From assembly GCA_030280995.1 (NCBI GenBank), contig JASXTE010000007.1:2712001-2776000 (forward strand): a stretch of 64,000 nucleotides of DNA. Direction: 5' to 3'. The notes below the pieces were generated by a model, which was not told the origin of the DNA, did not search any database, and saw only the letters and a program-made list of their open reading frames with translations. A program made the position numbers and the translations under genes. This stretch comes from Hemileia vastatrix. Lineage: Eukaryota > Basidiomycota > Pucciniomycetes > Pucciniales > Zaghouaniaceae. This document shows, piece after piece, positions 22,591 to 32,741 of this stretch (positions are counted from its first letter, which is position 1; each line of letters opens with the position of its first letter).

Positions 22591-25500
22591 TTATTCTTGA
22601 CTCTGGTGCTGGAGGAAGTGTAGCGTCTGAGAAAGCACTGGCTTCTGTGGATAATTATTATTACGACAAATTATTACCTATAACATCTGAAAATGGAGAG
22701 GTTATGGTTCAGTTTTATGTCCAATTGGTAAATACAAAACCACTGTATTCTTTAAATATAATAATGGTTTTGTCAGAGCTATTTGTGAATTTGTTGTGAT
22801 GAAAAATGACAATTTAAGCAATTGGTTCATCAGGGGAAATGACATTTTAACCATGTTTGGCATTGAATTGGATCCTGCAAACAATTGTTTTACCTTGGGA
22901 ATGAATAAGAAAAGAAAAATTAGAATTTCTTCTTCTAAAAAGCATTCTGCACCCTTATCAAAATCTTGTCATTCTTTGATCCAATGTAAAGGCAGACAAA
23001 CTGAGGAAATGGATGTATTATTGTCTGAAATTGAAACAGCTTCATTTGGTAATCAATTAACTGATACTCAAAAAGATTCAATAGTAGCCTTAATCACATC
23101 TTTCCCAATGGCTTTTGCTCATGGTTCCCATGTGTTAGGATTGGTTAAAGATGAAGTGAGAATTTCTTTATCTTGAAATTTGAATGAAATACCTCCTAAC
23201 CTAAAGAAAAAACCTTACCCTGCTTCTCCCACAAAGAGAAAAGATATAGAAGATAATATCTCAACTTTACTAAGTATGAATATTATTGAAAAATAGGATG
23301 TTACACCCAAATATTGTGTCATCTCTCCAGTTTTAATCTCTTATAAAAAGAATAAAGCTAGAATTTGTGGAGATTATAGAGCTTTGAATACTTATACTGT
23401 GGATGATATTTACCTCCTAACCAGAATTAGCTCTATACATGCTACCTTGCAAGGTGCAAAATTCATAAACTGTCTCAATGGGAATAAGGGTTATCATCAA
23501 ATACCTGTTGAGAAGTCTTCCCAAAATTTTTTTCTAATTGCATCATATGGAAATTTACAAATATGTTTGGATGCCTTTTGGCCCTAAAAATTCCCCTTCA
23601 GTATTCCAAAAAGTAATGGACAATACATTTCGCCAGGAAATAATTGAAGGATGGTTAATGGTTTATATTGATGACATCATAGTTTTTTCTAAAACTTTTG
23701 ATGAACATATCCAACACTTAAAAGAGTCTTCCAGAAAATTTATGAAATTAACATGACTTTATCCTTAAAAAAGGGTAAATTTAGGTTTAAATCCTTAAAA
23801 GTCCTGGGTCATGTAGTTTCTGGCTTACAAATCTGCATTGACCAAGGAAAAGTTGCTGCTATCCAAAATGTGTCAGCACAAACTTCTGTAAAAGAAATAC
23901 AGAGTTTCTTGGGATTGTGTGGCTACCATAGACAATATATAAAAAATTATCAAGTCATAGCCTTACCACTTACCAAACTAACAAGAAAAGATGTGGCTTA
24001 TATATGGAATGAGGATGCTAAAAAAGCTTTTGATACATTAAAAAAGTGTTTAATGTCAGAACCAATCCATGCCCTTCCAGATTTTAATAAGCCATTTGCT
24101 CTTTATACAGATGCAACTTTTATTGGACTTGGAGCTGCTCTACATCAAAACAAATTATTAATGAAAATGTTTAAGAAGTATTAATTTGTTATATTTCAAG
24201 AACCTTAAGAAAAAGTGAATTGAAGTATGGTGCCACTCAATTAGAGTGCTTAGCAGTTGTGCGAGCTATAGAAAAGCTTCATTATTACCTAGATGATCAA
24301 AAGTTTGAATTAGTTACGGATTGCAGTGCTGTGAAATCCCTCTTAAACTTGAAAACATTAAATAGACATATGTTTAGATGGAAAACAGCTGTTCAAGAAT
24401 ACAGAGGTGGGATGACTATTATTCACAGGGCTGGAAATGTTCATTCTAATGTTGATATGTTGTCCAGATTACCTCTTCCAAATGATGTATCCAATCCAGA
24501 CTATGTACCTAAAGATGATACAGTACATATACATAGTATATACATTGTTTATATGGAAGAGGAACTGTTACAATTCATTCTGGATTCATATGATAAAGAT
24601 TCTGATTTAAATAAATTGGTTACAATCTTGAATGATCCAAAGAATTCTTCTATTCAAGAATGGATAAAAACTCTTCCTCCAAAGTACCAAAGTGCTTTGA
24701 GTAAAGGAAAGTTCTCTATTGAAGATGGTTATATTTATTACAGGAGAAAACTGACAAATGTCATTGTTATTCCTCCTTCTATGAAAAAAACCATCTTAAA
24801 ACTTTGTCATGATGACATATTAGCAGGACATTTTGATCTTGAGAAAACCATTATCCGAATTCAAAACACTGCTTGGTGGGCTAATATGTCTGAAGACACT
24901 AAATTATATGTTGAATCTTGTTATTCTTGTCAAAAATCTAATTGATTGACAGGTAAAAAAGCAGGATTGTTGCAACATATTGAAGCACCTAATTCTCCTT
25001 TGAAAATCATTAACATCGATTTTGTCACTGGTCTTCCTGTAGCAGATACAGGAAGAATAACTCTTGTTGGGTAATAGTGGATAGATTCACCAAAATGTGC
25101 AAATTTATTCACACCAACAAAGATGTGTCCACAAAAGAATTAGCTTTCTTATGATAGTCTTACATGTTTAATATTATTGGATTTTCAAAAGCCATTATCT
25201 CTGATAGAGACCCAAAATTTACATCTGAATTTTGGAAATATTTAATGAAATTGTCTATAGCTCACCATCCTCAGACTGATGGTCTAGCTGAAAGAATGAT
25301 TCAAACCTTCGAAGATATGATTAGAAGGTATTGTGTCTTTGGATTAGAATATTAAGACAATGACAGATTTAATCATGACTGGGTCACCCTATTGCCTGGT
25401 CTTGAATTTGCATATAATAGCACTGTTCATTCTGTCACTGAGAAGAAGCCTTTTAAGCTTTGGTTTGGTTATGTTCCAAAAACTGCTGCTCAAATTCTCA

Positions 25501-26081
25501 ATAATAAATTACCTAAGTTGGAACTACATCCAGGTGTAACATCTTTTATGCATATGCAACAGCTATACAGAAAACATGCTCAAAGCTGTATTGATAAGAC
25601 ATTTGAATATGAAAAGAAAAGTTGAAATAAATCCCATAAAGAATACACATTTAAAAAAGGTGATGAAGTGTTGATATCTACTGTCCATTTAAATCTACAA
25701 GGAAACAACAAATTAAAAGATCCTTTTGTGGGACCATTTGTTGTTAAAAGAATGGTTGGAGACAATGCAGTAGAAGTTGTATTGTATTCTCCATATGATA
25801 GGAAACATCCTGTTTTTCCAATTTCTTTTCTTAAACCTTATACTTCCAACTGTGACTTATTTCCCAAAAGAAGGGGAAGACCTAAGAAAAACCCTCAGGA
25901 AGTTACAGAAACTGCAGAAATTGATAAAATTCTCAATGATAGAATTATCACTTCTGAAAGAGGTATTGAATATTTATTGAGATACAAGAACAAATCATCT
26001 AAACATAATGCATGGATACTTGGAAAAGAAATTTCAAATCTTCCTACTCTGTTAAAAAAGAATAAAAAGAAAAAAGCTTAG
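22591..26081 (+). pseudogene. pol: protease-RT-RNase H-integrase of element E (decayed)
   Basis: Protease with DSGAGGSV near 22600; a second part at 22796-23176 ending in a stop; RT fingers/palm at 23170-23756 with the polymerase motif YIDD; RT thumb and RNase H (LYTDATFIGLGAAL) from 23753; integrase zinc finger (HDDILAGHFD, CYSCQKSN), core (SDRDPKFTSEFW; DGLAERMIQT) at 24800-25625; C-terminus with KHPVFPISFLKPY and a chromodomain-like tail (GIEYLLRYKNKSS) to 26081. At least eight stops or shifts. Same domain order as F. Confidence 0.85.
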
Positions 26082-26113
26082 AACTTTTTTATTGTTTTTT
26101 TAGAGTGAGGGAG

Positions 26114-26437
26114 TGTCAGCCAGGCTGTACCAGGAGCCCAGTAAATGTTATGTTAATTTATTGGACCAGAAAGAGGGTGTAAAAATATTCATTTTATCTA
26201 TATAAATTAATATTTTATTGCATATACAAAATTATATAAGTATCTTATTAAATATAAGTAAAATAAGTACTATATAAATTTTATTATTATATAGATTATT
26301 AATACATTTAAATTAAGCATGATATATTTTATATTCTATAAACTATGGCAAATTTTTATGTATTTAATAAATATCAATTAATAATTAATTAATTATAAAC
26401 ATATATTATAATTATAAGTGTAAAATTAACTTATAAT
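26114..26437 (+). repeat. 3' LTR of element E, first 324 bp only
   Basis: Begins TGTCAGCCAGGCTGTACCAG, matching 17988 onward, and follows a polypurine tract. It matches the 5' LTR until AAATTAACTTAT, where the HARBI transposon starts (AGGGGGTATCAA). The missing 960 bp were not seen elsewhere in the window. Confidence 0.85.
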
Positions 26438-26521
26438 AGGGGGTATCAATGTTCAGGGATCCGCAATTAAGGATCAGGAATTTTCTTTCCCGGGATCAGA
26501 AATTATTAATTGCAGAAGATT

Positions 26522-26553
26522 CTTATCCACTAGCCCCAGGGCTAGTGGATAAG
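26522..26553. repeat. perfect 15-bp inverted repeat (hairpin)
   Basis: CTTATCCACTAGCCC, a 2-nt spacer CA, then the exact reverse complement. It lies 5' of the transposase in Harbinger transposon 2, where subterminal repeats that bind transposase are expected. Confidence 0.9.
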
Positions 26554-26701
26554 GAATCCACAATAATGCATTATCCCACCTCTTATACCCCAATTTCCAT
26601 TCCTAATTCCTGATCCCAAACTCATCTCATCCATGATGGATTTGCAAGAAAGTCACATGACTCATAATTGCTGATTCCATCCTTAAGTCTTTCCTCACTC
26701 T

Positions 26702-27900
26702 ATGCTACTTAATTTTGGTGGAAAACACTTAAATTTTTTCTATCTACACACCCCAACTACACATTTGGCGGTGAATTCCCACTTCCCTCTTCACATAACA
26801 CTTCCACCGGCAACAATGAAACACCTCTCTACTAGGAAGCTACTTCACTCAACAATGAATGCCATTACTTTTCTTTTAGTTCTTTACTATAAATCTGACT
26901 CTTATTTGGAAGATGCTTTAGCTTATATGTGTTTTCTTTCCAAAAAGCGTTACATCATCACCAGGGGGCCAAATATTTATCATAATCCCCAATATTATCT
27001 GGCCTCCATTCTCAACATTCCTCATTTAAACTTCAACCAACTTTTTAGAACTTCTCCTGATTCTTTCTTCAAAATTTATCAACTCATCTCCACTCATCCT
27101 ATCTTTCATAACAATTCCCATAACAAACAGTGTAATCCTGCCATCCAACTTGATGTTGCACTATGTCACTTTGGCTCAAATGGAAACGGTGCTGCTGTAA
27201 GACATTTGGATAATCTATTTAACATAGGATATGGTACTGTGATATTATACACCAAGCGCTGTATGATTGCTATCCTTTCCCTCAAGTCTCAAACAATTTC
27301 TTGGCCAACTCCAGAAAAGCGACTTGAATCCTCTCAAGTAATGCAAGCTGAAGGCTTCCCTGGCTGTGTAGGATTTGTTGATGGCACAACTATACCTTTG
27401 AGTCATAAGCCTGCTCATGATGGCAGCCATTATTTTGATTGCAAAAAAAGGTTCAAAATCTTCTCCAATTTCTCACCCTTCATAAACAAACTTTTTATCT
27501 TCTTTCTAGATACTCTATTTCCGCTCAACTTGTATGCTATGTCAATAAAAAATTTATTTCTTTTCATAGTGGCTGCCCTGACTCATGTCATGACTCTTCC
27601 GTCTTCCATAAAATGAGAATTTCTCAAACCCCTGACTCATACTTTGACAAATCTCAGTACATCCTTGCAGACTCAGAATATGCAAGTGGAAAGTAAATTA
27701 TACCTACTTTCTGTGGTGCAAGTTTATAAAGTGACCCCAAAGCTGCCTTTAATTATCACCTTTCCAAATCAAGAGTAAAAATTGAACATGCTATAAGTAT
27801 TTTTAAGGGAACATTTTCTAGTCTTTGGGAGCTCAGAATACAATTTTAAAAAAATGGAGATCAAAACTGCAAATCATTGGATCATGACTTGCATTATACT
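26702..27900 (+). pseudogene. HARBI-type transposase (DDE_Tnp_4-like), frameshifted
   Basis: Frame 1 runs 26702-27440 and includes HFGSNGNGAAVRHLDNLFNI and the first catalytic Asp block GFPGCVGFVDGTTIPLSHKP. A frameshift near 27445 moves to the frame carrying GCPDSCHDSSVF (second Asp region) and YILADSEYASGK, ending in TAA at 27696; further downstream EHAISIFKGTFSS keeps the third catalytic Glu context in broken frames. This is a different lineage from the HARBI gene at 4930/56620: here the first motif is VDGTTIPL, there FIDGMH. Inactive. Confidence 0.85.
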
Positions 27901-28100
27901 CCAAAATACCTTAGATGATTTAAAGGATGAGTGGAATGATCTTTATGAAGAAGAGGATCCTGAACCAGCACTGGCTCTCCCCTCCCTTGAATCTCAAAAC
28001 ATTCATTCAACCAGCATACACTCAGTCATTATGCCTATTACTCTCCAGAATTTCTCTTCACCAACCTTTTAAATTATTTTTTTGTACTCTCCAAATGTCC

Positions 28101-28579
28101 TCTTTGTGTACTTTATTCACTTGGTTTGGTATTTTGGTTTGTTGCATATTCATTTTTTTTGGAATTTACGGTGAATATCTTTTTTTTGGATGGCTCATTG
28201 GTTTTCTTTCACCAGCTCAACATGAAATCACATATTTTGTCAGTGATTTTTTTTTTCATTCATCACTCATATCCTTTTCATCCTCTCCTCAAACATCACT
28301 CAAATATTTTGGTTACTTTTATTTTCTCAACTCATCTCAACAGGTAAGTCTTTTTTTTTCTTTTTTCTTGTTTTTTATTTGCTAATTGTGAATTTTTTTT
28401 TTGCTTTTTTTTGTTTTTTTTTGTTTTTTTATTTTGTTTTGTTTTGTTTTTTTTTTTTTTTTTTTTTTTTGTAAGTCATTTTTTTTATTTTCAAGGTTAG
28501 ACTAATTTTTTTTTCTCTTTTTTCTCCTTTTTCTCTTTTCTCTCTTTTTTATATTTTTTTATATTTTTTATATTTTTTT
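28101..28579. repeat. T-rich low-complexity stretch
   Basis: Remnant of the transposon 3' region followed by long T runs and TTTTGTTTTG repeats up to the C-rich minisatellite. No supported gene. Confidence 0.7.
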
Positions 28580-29240
28580 TTCTCTCCTTCACCCTCTTTA
28601 GCTGCCTCATTTCGCCCCTTTTCCTCTCTCTTTACATGCCTCATGTCACTCCTTCTCCCCTCTCTTTACCTTCCTCAAGTCCCCTATATTTCACCCTCCT
28701 TAACTGCCCCAAATACCCCCTTTCCCCCTCTTTAGGTGCCTCATGACCCCCCCTTCCCCTCTCTTTAGGTGACTCATGACCCCCCTTCCCTTTAGGTGCC
28801 TCAACCCTCCCCCCTTCTCTTCTCTTTAGCCACCTCAAATCCCCCCTTCCCCCCCTTCCACTCCCCTTAATCTGCCTCTACCCCCCCTCCTTCTTAACAA
28901 ACGTTTGCTAACAATTGTTTTTTAAGAAGGAGGAGGGGCTAGAGGTGGCTTAAAAGGAGTGGAAGGGGGGGAGGGGACCTAAAAGGGGGGGCCTTTGAGG
29001 CAGCTAAAGAGGGGGGGAAAGGGGGGGGGGTTGGGACATCTAAAGAGGGGTTAAGGGGGGGGTTTTAAGGTAACTAAGGGGGGGAGTTTGGGGGGTTTTG
29101 AGGCAATTAAGGAGGGTGTTTCAGGGGGATTTTGAGGCAGGCAAGGAGAGTATTTGAGGGGTGTTTTGAGGCAAGGAGGGAGGGATTTTATAGGGGATTT
29201 CAGAGAAATAAAGGGGGGGGGGGAAGGGGAATTTTATGGG
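28580..29240. repeat. 650-bp minisatellite palindrome, polypyrimidine/polypurine arms
   Basis: Left arm (about 28580-28893) is built from degenerate units such as CTCTTTAGGTGCCTCATGAC followed by C runs. Right arm (about 28922-29240) is its inverted copy, with units like TGAGGCAGCTAAAGAGGGGG. The centre is TTAACAAACGTTTGCTAACA, near 28905. Next to the centre the arms match closely (CCTCCTTCTTAA against TTAAGAAGGAGG). Many runs of four or more G occur on the plus strand of the right arm. Frames in it encode only repeats and are not genes. Confidence 0.85.
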
Positions 29241-29745
29241 AGTTAAAGAGGGGTTACCTACTTTCTAAAAAACATACTAAAAATTTGTTTTTTGTAATTT
29301 TTTTTTCTTTTTTTGGCAGAATTTTAGAAAAAAAAAATCTTTTACATTCTGTTAAGGTCTTTCCCTGTAAATTACAAAACAAAAAAGGTTTAGATTTTAA
29401 TTTTTAATTTTTCTTCCAAATAGATTTACTGAATTTAATTTTTTTTTAAATTTATTTGTTTTGATTTTTCTTTTACTAATTTTTTTTTAATTTTTAATTT
29501 TTTTAAAAAAATTTTTTGTCAGGATTTTCTGTGAAGGTTTTTTATAACCAAACTTCAGGTTTTCTTTTGTATTTTTTTTTGAAATAATTTTTACTGAAAA
29601 TTATTATATTTTTTTTTGTTTTAAAATTTTTTTTAAAAGGATTTTACTTTAAATTTTATTTTTAAACATATTATTATGTGAGTTTTTTTTTAAAAAAATG
29701 TGTTGAATTTTTTTTTGACATTTAAATTTTTTTCAGACCAAAAAA
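29241..29745. repeat. T-rich low-complexity stretch
   Basis: Poly-T dominated sequence between the minisatellite and the dioxygenase relic. No gene seen. Confidence 0.6.
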
Positions 29746-30739
29746 ATGTCTTCTTCTTCAGATTCACCCCTTACTTCTCTATCATCTTCATCTTTATCCT
29801 CTTTATCATCTTCATCTTTATCATCTCTATCATCTTCTATATCATCAAAAAAAATTAATGATAATCAGTCTCATCAGAATAAAAGATATCTGAAAAAAAA
29901 ATTATTCTTCTAAATCATCAAAAAAATTAAAGATAATCAGTCTCATCAGAAGAAAAGATATCTGAAAAAAAATTCTCTGTGAAAGTTTTTTTTGTCATAC
30001 CCCAAACATTTATTTTTATAAAACTAAAGTAGATAAAATCAATCAATATCTAAAAAAATTACCAGAAGATATCAAATATCTAACCGAATTTGGAGATGAT
30101 TGAGTTGTTGCAGTTATCAGTAATAATTATAAGGCACAATTCATTTTGGAAGTTCATTAATTTGATGTTGTAAAAGATGAATCTTTTAATCAACTATCCG
30201 ATCTTATCATAACTCTTTATCAAATGGCTTTGGTTCGGTTACCTATAAGGAATACAAATTTGTTGGGTGGTATCATGATTGGATTTGGTTAAAGACCTGG
30301 TTTTTTTAAAGGATATTCTCTTGGTATGTATAATAATTTTTGTTTCATTCTTAATATCATTTCACTTATTTCAATTATATAGGCATATATTCATTGCTCA
30401 AGAATATCACTAAGGCTCATAAAGATGAAGATTTTTGCTTATGGGACACTCTACCTTCCTTTAACTCTTTTCTTGCTCTTCGACTCAAAAAGCTCTGTAA
30501 TAAAGCATTTGAAAAAAATCATGAACTTGCAACCAAATTTGGAATACCAAATTGGTGTGACTCCAAATGGGAAGATATCACCCACAAATGTCTTTTATTT
30601 TATAATGTTATTATCACTCATTCTGGATTACACAATAGGATTCATATCAATAGGAATGAAGCCAATTTTCTTTTCTTTTGGTATATTCTCATATATCAAA
30701 CTGATAACTGGACAAACAATACCATCGCCAGCTAAAATC
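29746..30739 (+). pseudogene. relic resembling a fungal TET/JBP-type 2OG-Fe(II) dioxygenase
   Basis: ATG at 29746 opens a serine-rich head broken by a stop. A 60-bp direct repeat (AATCAGTCTCATCAGAA) follows. Remnants ALVRLPIRNTNLLGGIMIG and, after a probable intron (GTATGTATAA near 30325 to TATATAG near 30381), GIYSLLKNITKAHKDEDFCL, LATKFGIPNWCDS and a tail GLHNRIHINRNEANF recall the region of fungal TET/JBP proteins that normally reads F-N-x-x-H-x-D-x-D. Here the HxD would be HIN, so the iron site is lost. Several stops upstream. Cut on the right by truncated element C. The family call rests on motif resemblance only. Confidence 0.4.
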
Positions 30740-30743
30740 AAAG

Positions 30744-31059
30744 GACAATCAAGGCCTATTTAAAAGCTTGTTACGAATGTAATAGAAATAATGCTCCCCG
30801 TCACCAGAAGAATGGGTGGCTTCAACCACTTCCTATTCCCTCTAAACCTTGGGAATCTTTATCAATGGATTTCATTTCTCAACTTCCTATTTCTAATGAT
30901 TTTGATGCTATATTAGTAATTGTAGATAGATTTTCAAAATGTCTATTTTCATTAAAACCACTACTACTGCTACAGCAGAAGATTTGTCAAAATTGTTTCT
31001 AGAATATGTATTTTCCAAACATGGCTTACCTAATTTTATTATTTCAGATAGAGGCTAAT
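30744..31059 (+). pseudogene. pol: element C integrase, first part
   Basis: Encodes the integrase zinc-finger end (CYECNRNN) and core start (MDFISQLPISNDFD; IVDRFSK), matching element D. A 1-nt deletion after FSK shifts the frame; the last bases encode ISDRG then TAA where D has TCA. The coding sequence continues at 39910 after element F. Confidence 0.88.
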
Positions 31060-32236
31060 TGTCAGCCTAAATATCCTTAGGACTGAGTATTTCTTATGCT
31101 TAAAATAAGATAACCTTAAGTAAATTAAGCTTATATCTTAAAAATAAGGTTAAAATAATAATATATATTATTTTATTATATATATATATAATTATTATTC
31201 TATTATATAATTTATAATAGTTTAAATAGCTTATCCATGGCCTAATAATACTTATTAAGGTGTTAATGGAGTCATAATATACTTATCTTAAGTGATATGA
31301 AGTAATTATTGACATACATAAGCTTATATGTATACATAAATCTCATATTCAGTGAAATATGCAGTATATTATGTATATTTAGGTATATAAGTGGGTTTTA
31401 GCCCCTTAATAGCCTATAACCTTTGTTTTTCTGCTTATTTTAGGTCATATGGATGAAATCAGTGGACTCACAACGCCTACAGAAGCATAGACACCTATAT
31501 CAGGCGCATACACCCAGTTTGGACAACTAAAATTACTTCCTTGGATGGTTATTCACGGATTTATGGGTTGGAAAGATGTTTTTGGGTTAATGTGGATGCT
31601 TGGGGATGTTATTGGGGGCTTGGACATTTTATTTGTTTCCTTTATATGCTTTTAGTTTCATTAAATCTCTTTTTGATCATTTATTTTACCTGTTTCTTTA
31701 TGGTATCCGCTTTTATCTGGGTTTTCTATTTATGGTATGACTCTGTGTTATTATTAATAGTGATGGAGGGTCCTTACTGGAGGGCTGGGTGTTGAAACTG
31801 CTTGAAGTGGACGCCATGGGGAGGTGATGGGCCCTCACAGTGCTGTAATTGCCGGGGATAGCAGTGACATCATCTGGATTGAAGGTCTGTGCACTCCAGT
31901 GGATTTGGGTATAAGTAAGGAGGGATTTTGACGGTTTATTATCATCATTCAATTACTACACTTCAAACAAACACTACAATACAATTATTAGTATTCAGAA
32001 ATATATTATAAAGCCCTTATAAATTGATATTATCTTTATAATAGCTATAACTATATTTTATTCTTCTATTTTCCACCACTAGCACGCATTTAAATCCAAG
32101 TATTGTGAGTTTTACTTGAGTATAACTATTCTATTAGTCTTCCCCTGAGGTTTAATCACTAAATCATTGATTAATAAGTAGTAGGACCATAAAATAACAC
32201 TATTATATCATACTTATATACTAGACTGTACTGACA
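31060..32236 (+). repeat. 5' LTR of element F
   Basis: 1177 bp, TGTCAGCC...TACTGACA. A TATATAAG box is at about 31384-31391. A T-rich 3' splice-site-like sequence (TTCTGCTTATTTTAG) follows near 31430-31443. The following bases ATTGGGGGTCTTTCC should contain the primer-binding site; I cannot match them to a specific tRNA. Confidence 0.95.
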
Positions 32237-32741
32237 ATTGGGGGTCTTTCCTTATATTTTATTTATTAATAAGTATATAAGCCTTGGGACGTGATTTTTA
32301 CCTTATTACAACTCAAAATTAACCAAATATTTGGGTCTGCGGAATATTAGTGGGTCATCATAACTCATTGATTGCGGAAAAGAACCCTTATAATAATTGT
32401 ACTAATTTTTTATTATAAAAATTAGATATTTACAGTAGTAACTGTACCCAATATAAACCCAATTTCACTTGGTATTTGGACACCAATATAACACCCAATT
32501 AAATTGGTATTTGGCTAAATCTTGGTAAGCTAATTATTCACCCTTATAGAGGTCTAGTTAAACTTATTATTATATTTTTAACAGATTTTTTCAAATTTTT
32601 CTTAGATTTTATTTAAATAAATAAAGATATAAATTCAGGGTAAGCTCCATTGCTTTTTTATTAGTAATATAATTACTAATATCTTTTTTCTACTAATTCC
32701 ACAGAGTTTTTTCCTTTTGTAGACGTAAAATATTGAACAAT

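Larger units (their letters stand above)
17988..26437 (+). mobile_element. Ty3/gypsy element E (A/B/F lineage), 3' LTR truncated
   Basis: Plus-strand element inserted in B pol. 5' LTR 17988-19269, ORF1, gag, protease, RT, RNase H, integrase and chromodomain-like tail ending at 26081, a polypurine tract (AGAGTGAGGGAG, 26102-26113) and only the first 324 bp of the 3' LTR, which is interrupted by a HARBI transposon. The remainder of that LTR and its flank were not found further right, so a target duplication cannot be confirmed. Many stops and frameshifts indicate an old copy. Confidence 0.88.
26438..28100 (+). mobile_element. PIF/Harbinger transposon 2 (right end unclear)
   Basis: Starts AGGGGGTATCAATG, the same terminus as the MITE at 4557, directly inside the E 3' LTR. 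Subterminal inverted motifs (GGATCAGGAATT near 26468 and its complement near 26604) and a perfect hairpin (26522-26553) lie before the transposase gene. I could not find the matching right terminal repeat; the end given is where homology to the transposase fades, before the poly-T and minisatellite stretch. Confidence 0.65.

Noticed and set aside
28641..29407. ORFs in the palindrome (GGHEAPKERGRG-type repeats)
   Set aside because: They merely translate the minisatellite; no start context, splice sites or conservation.
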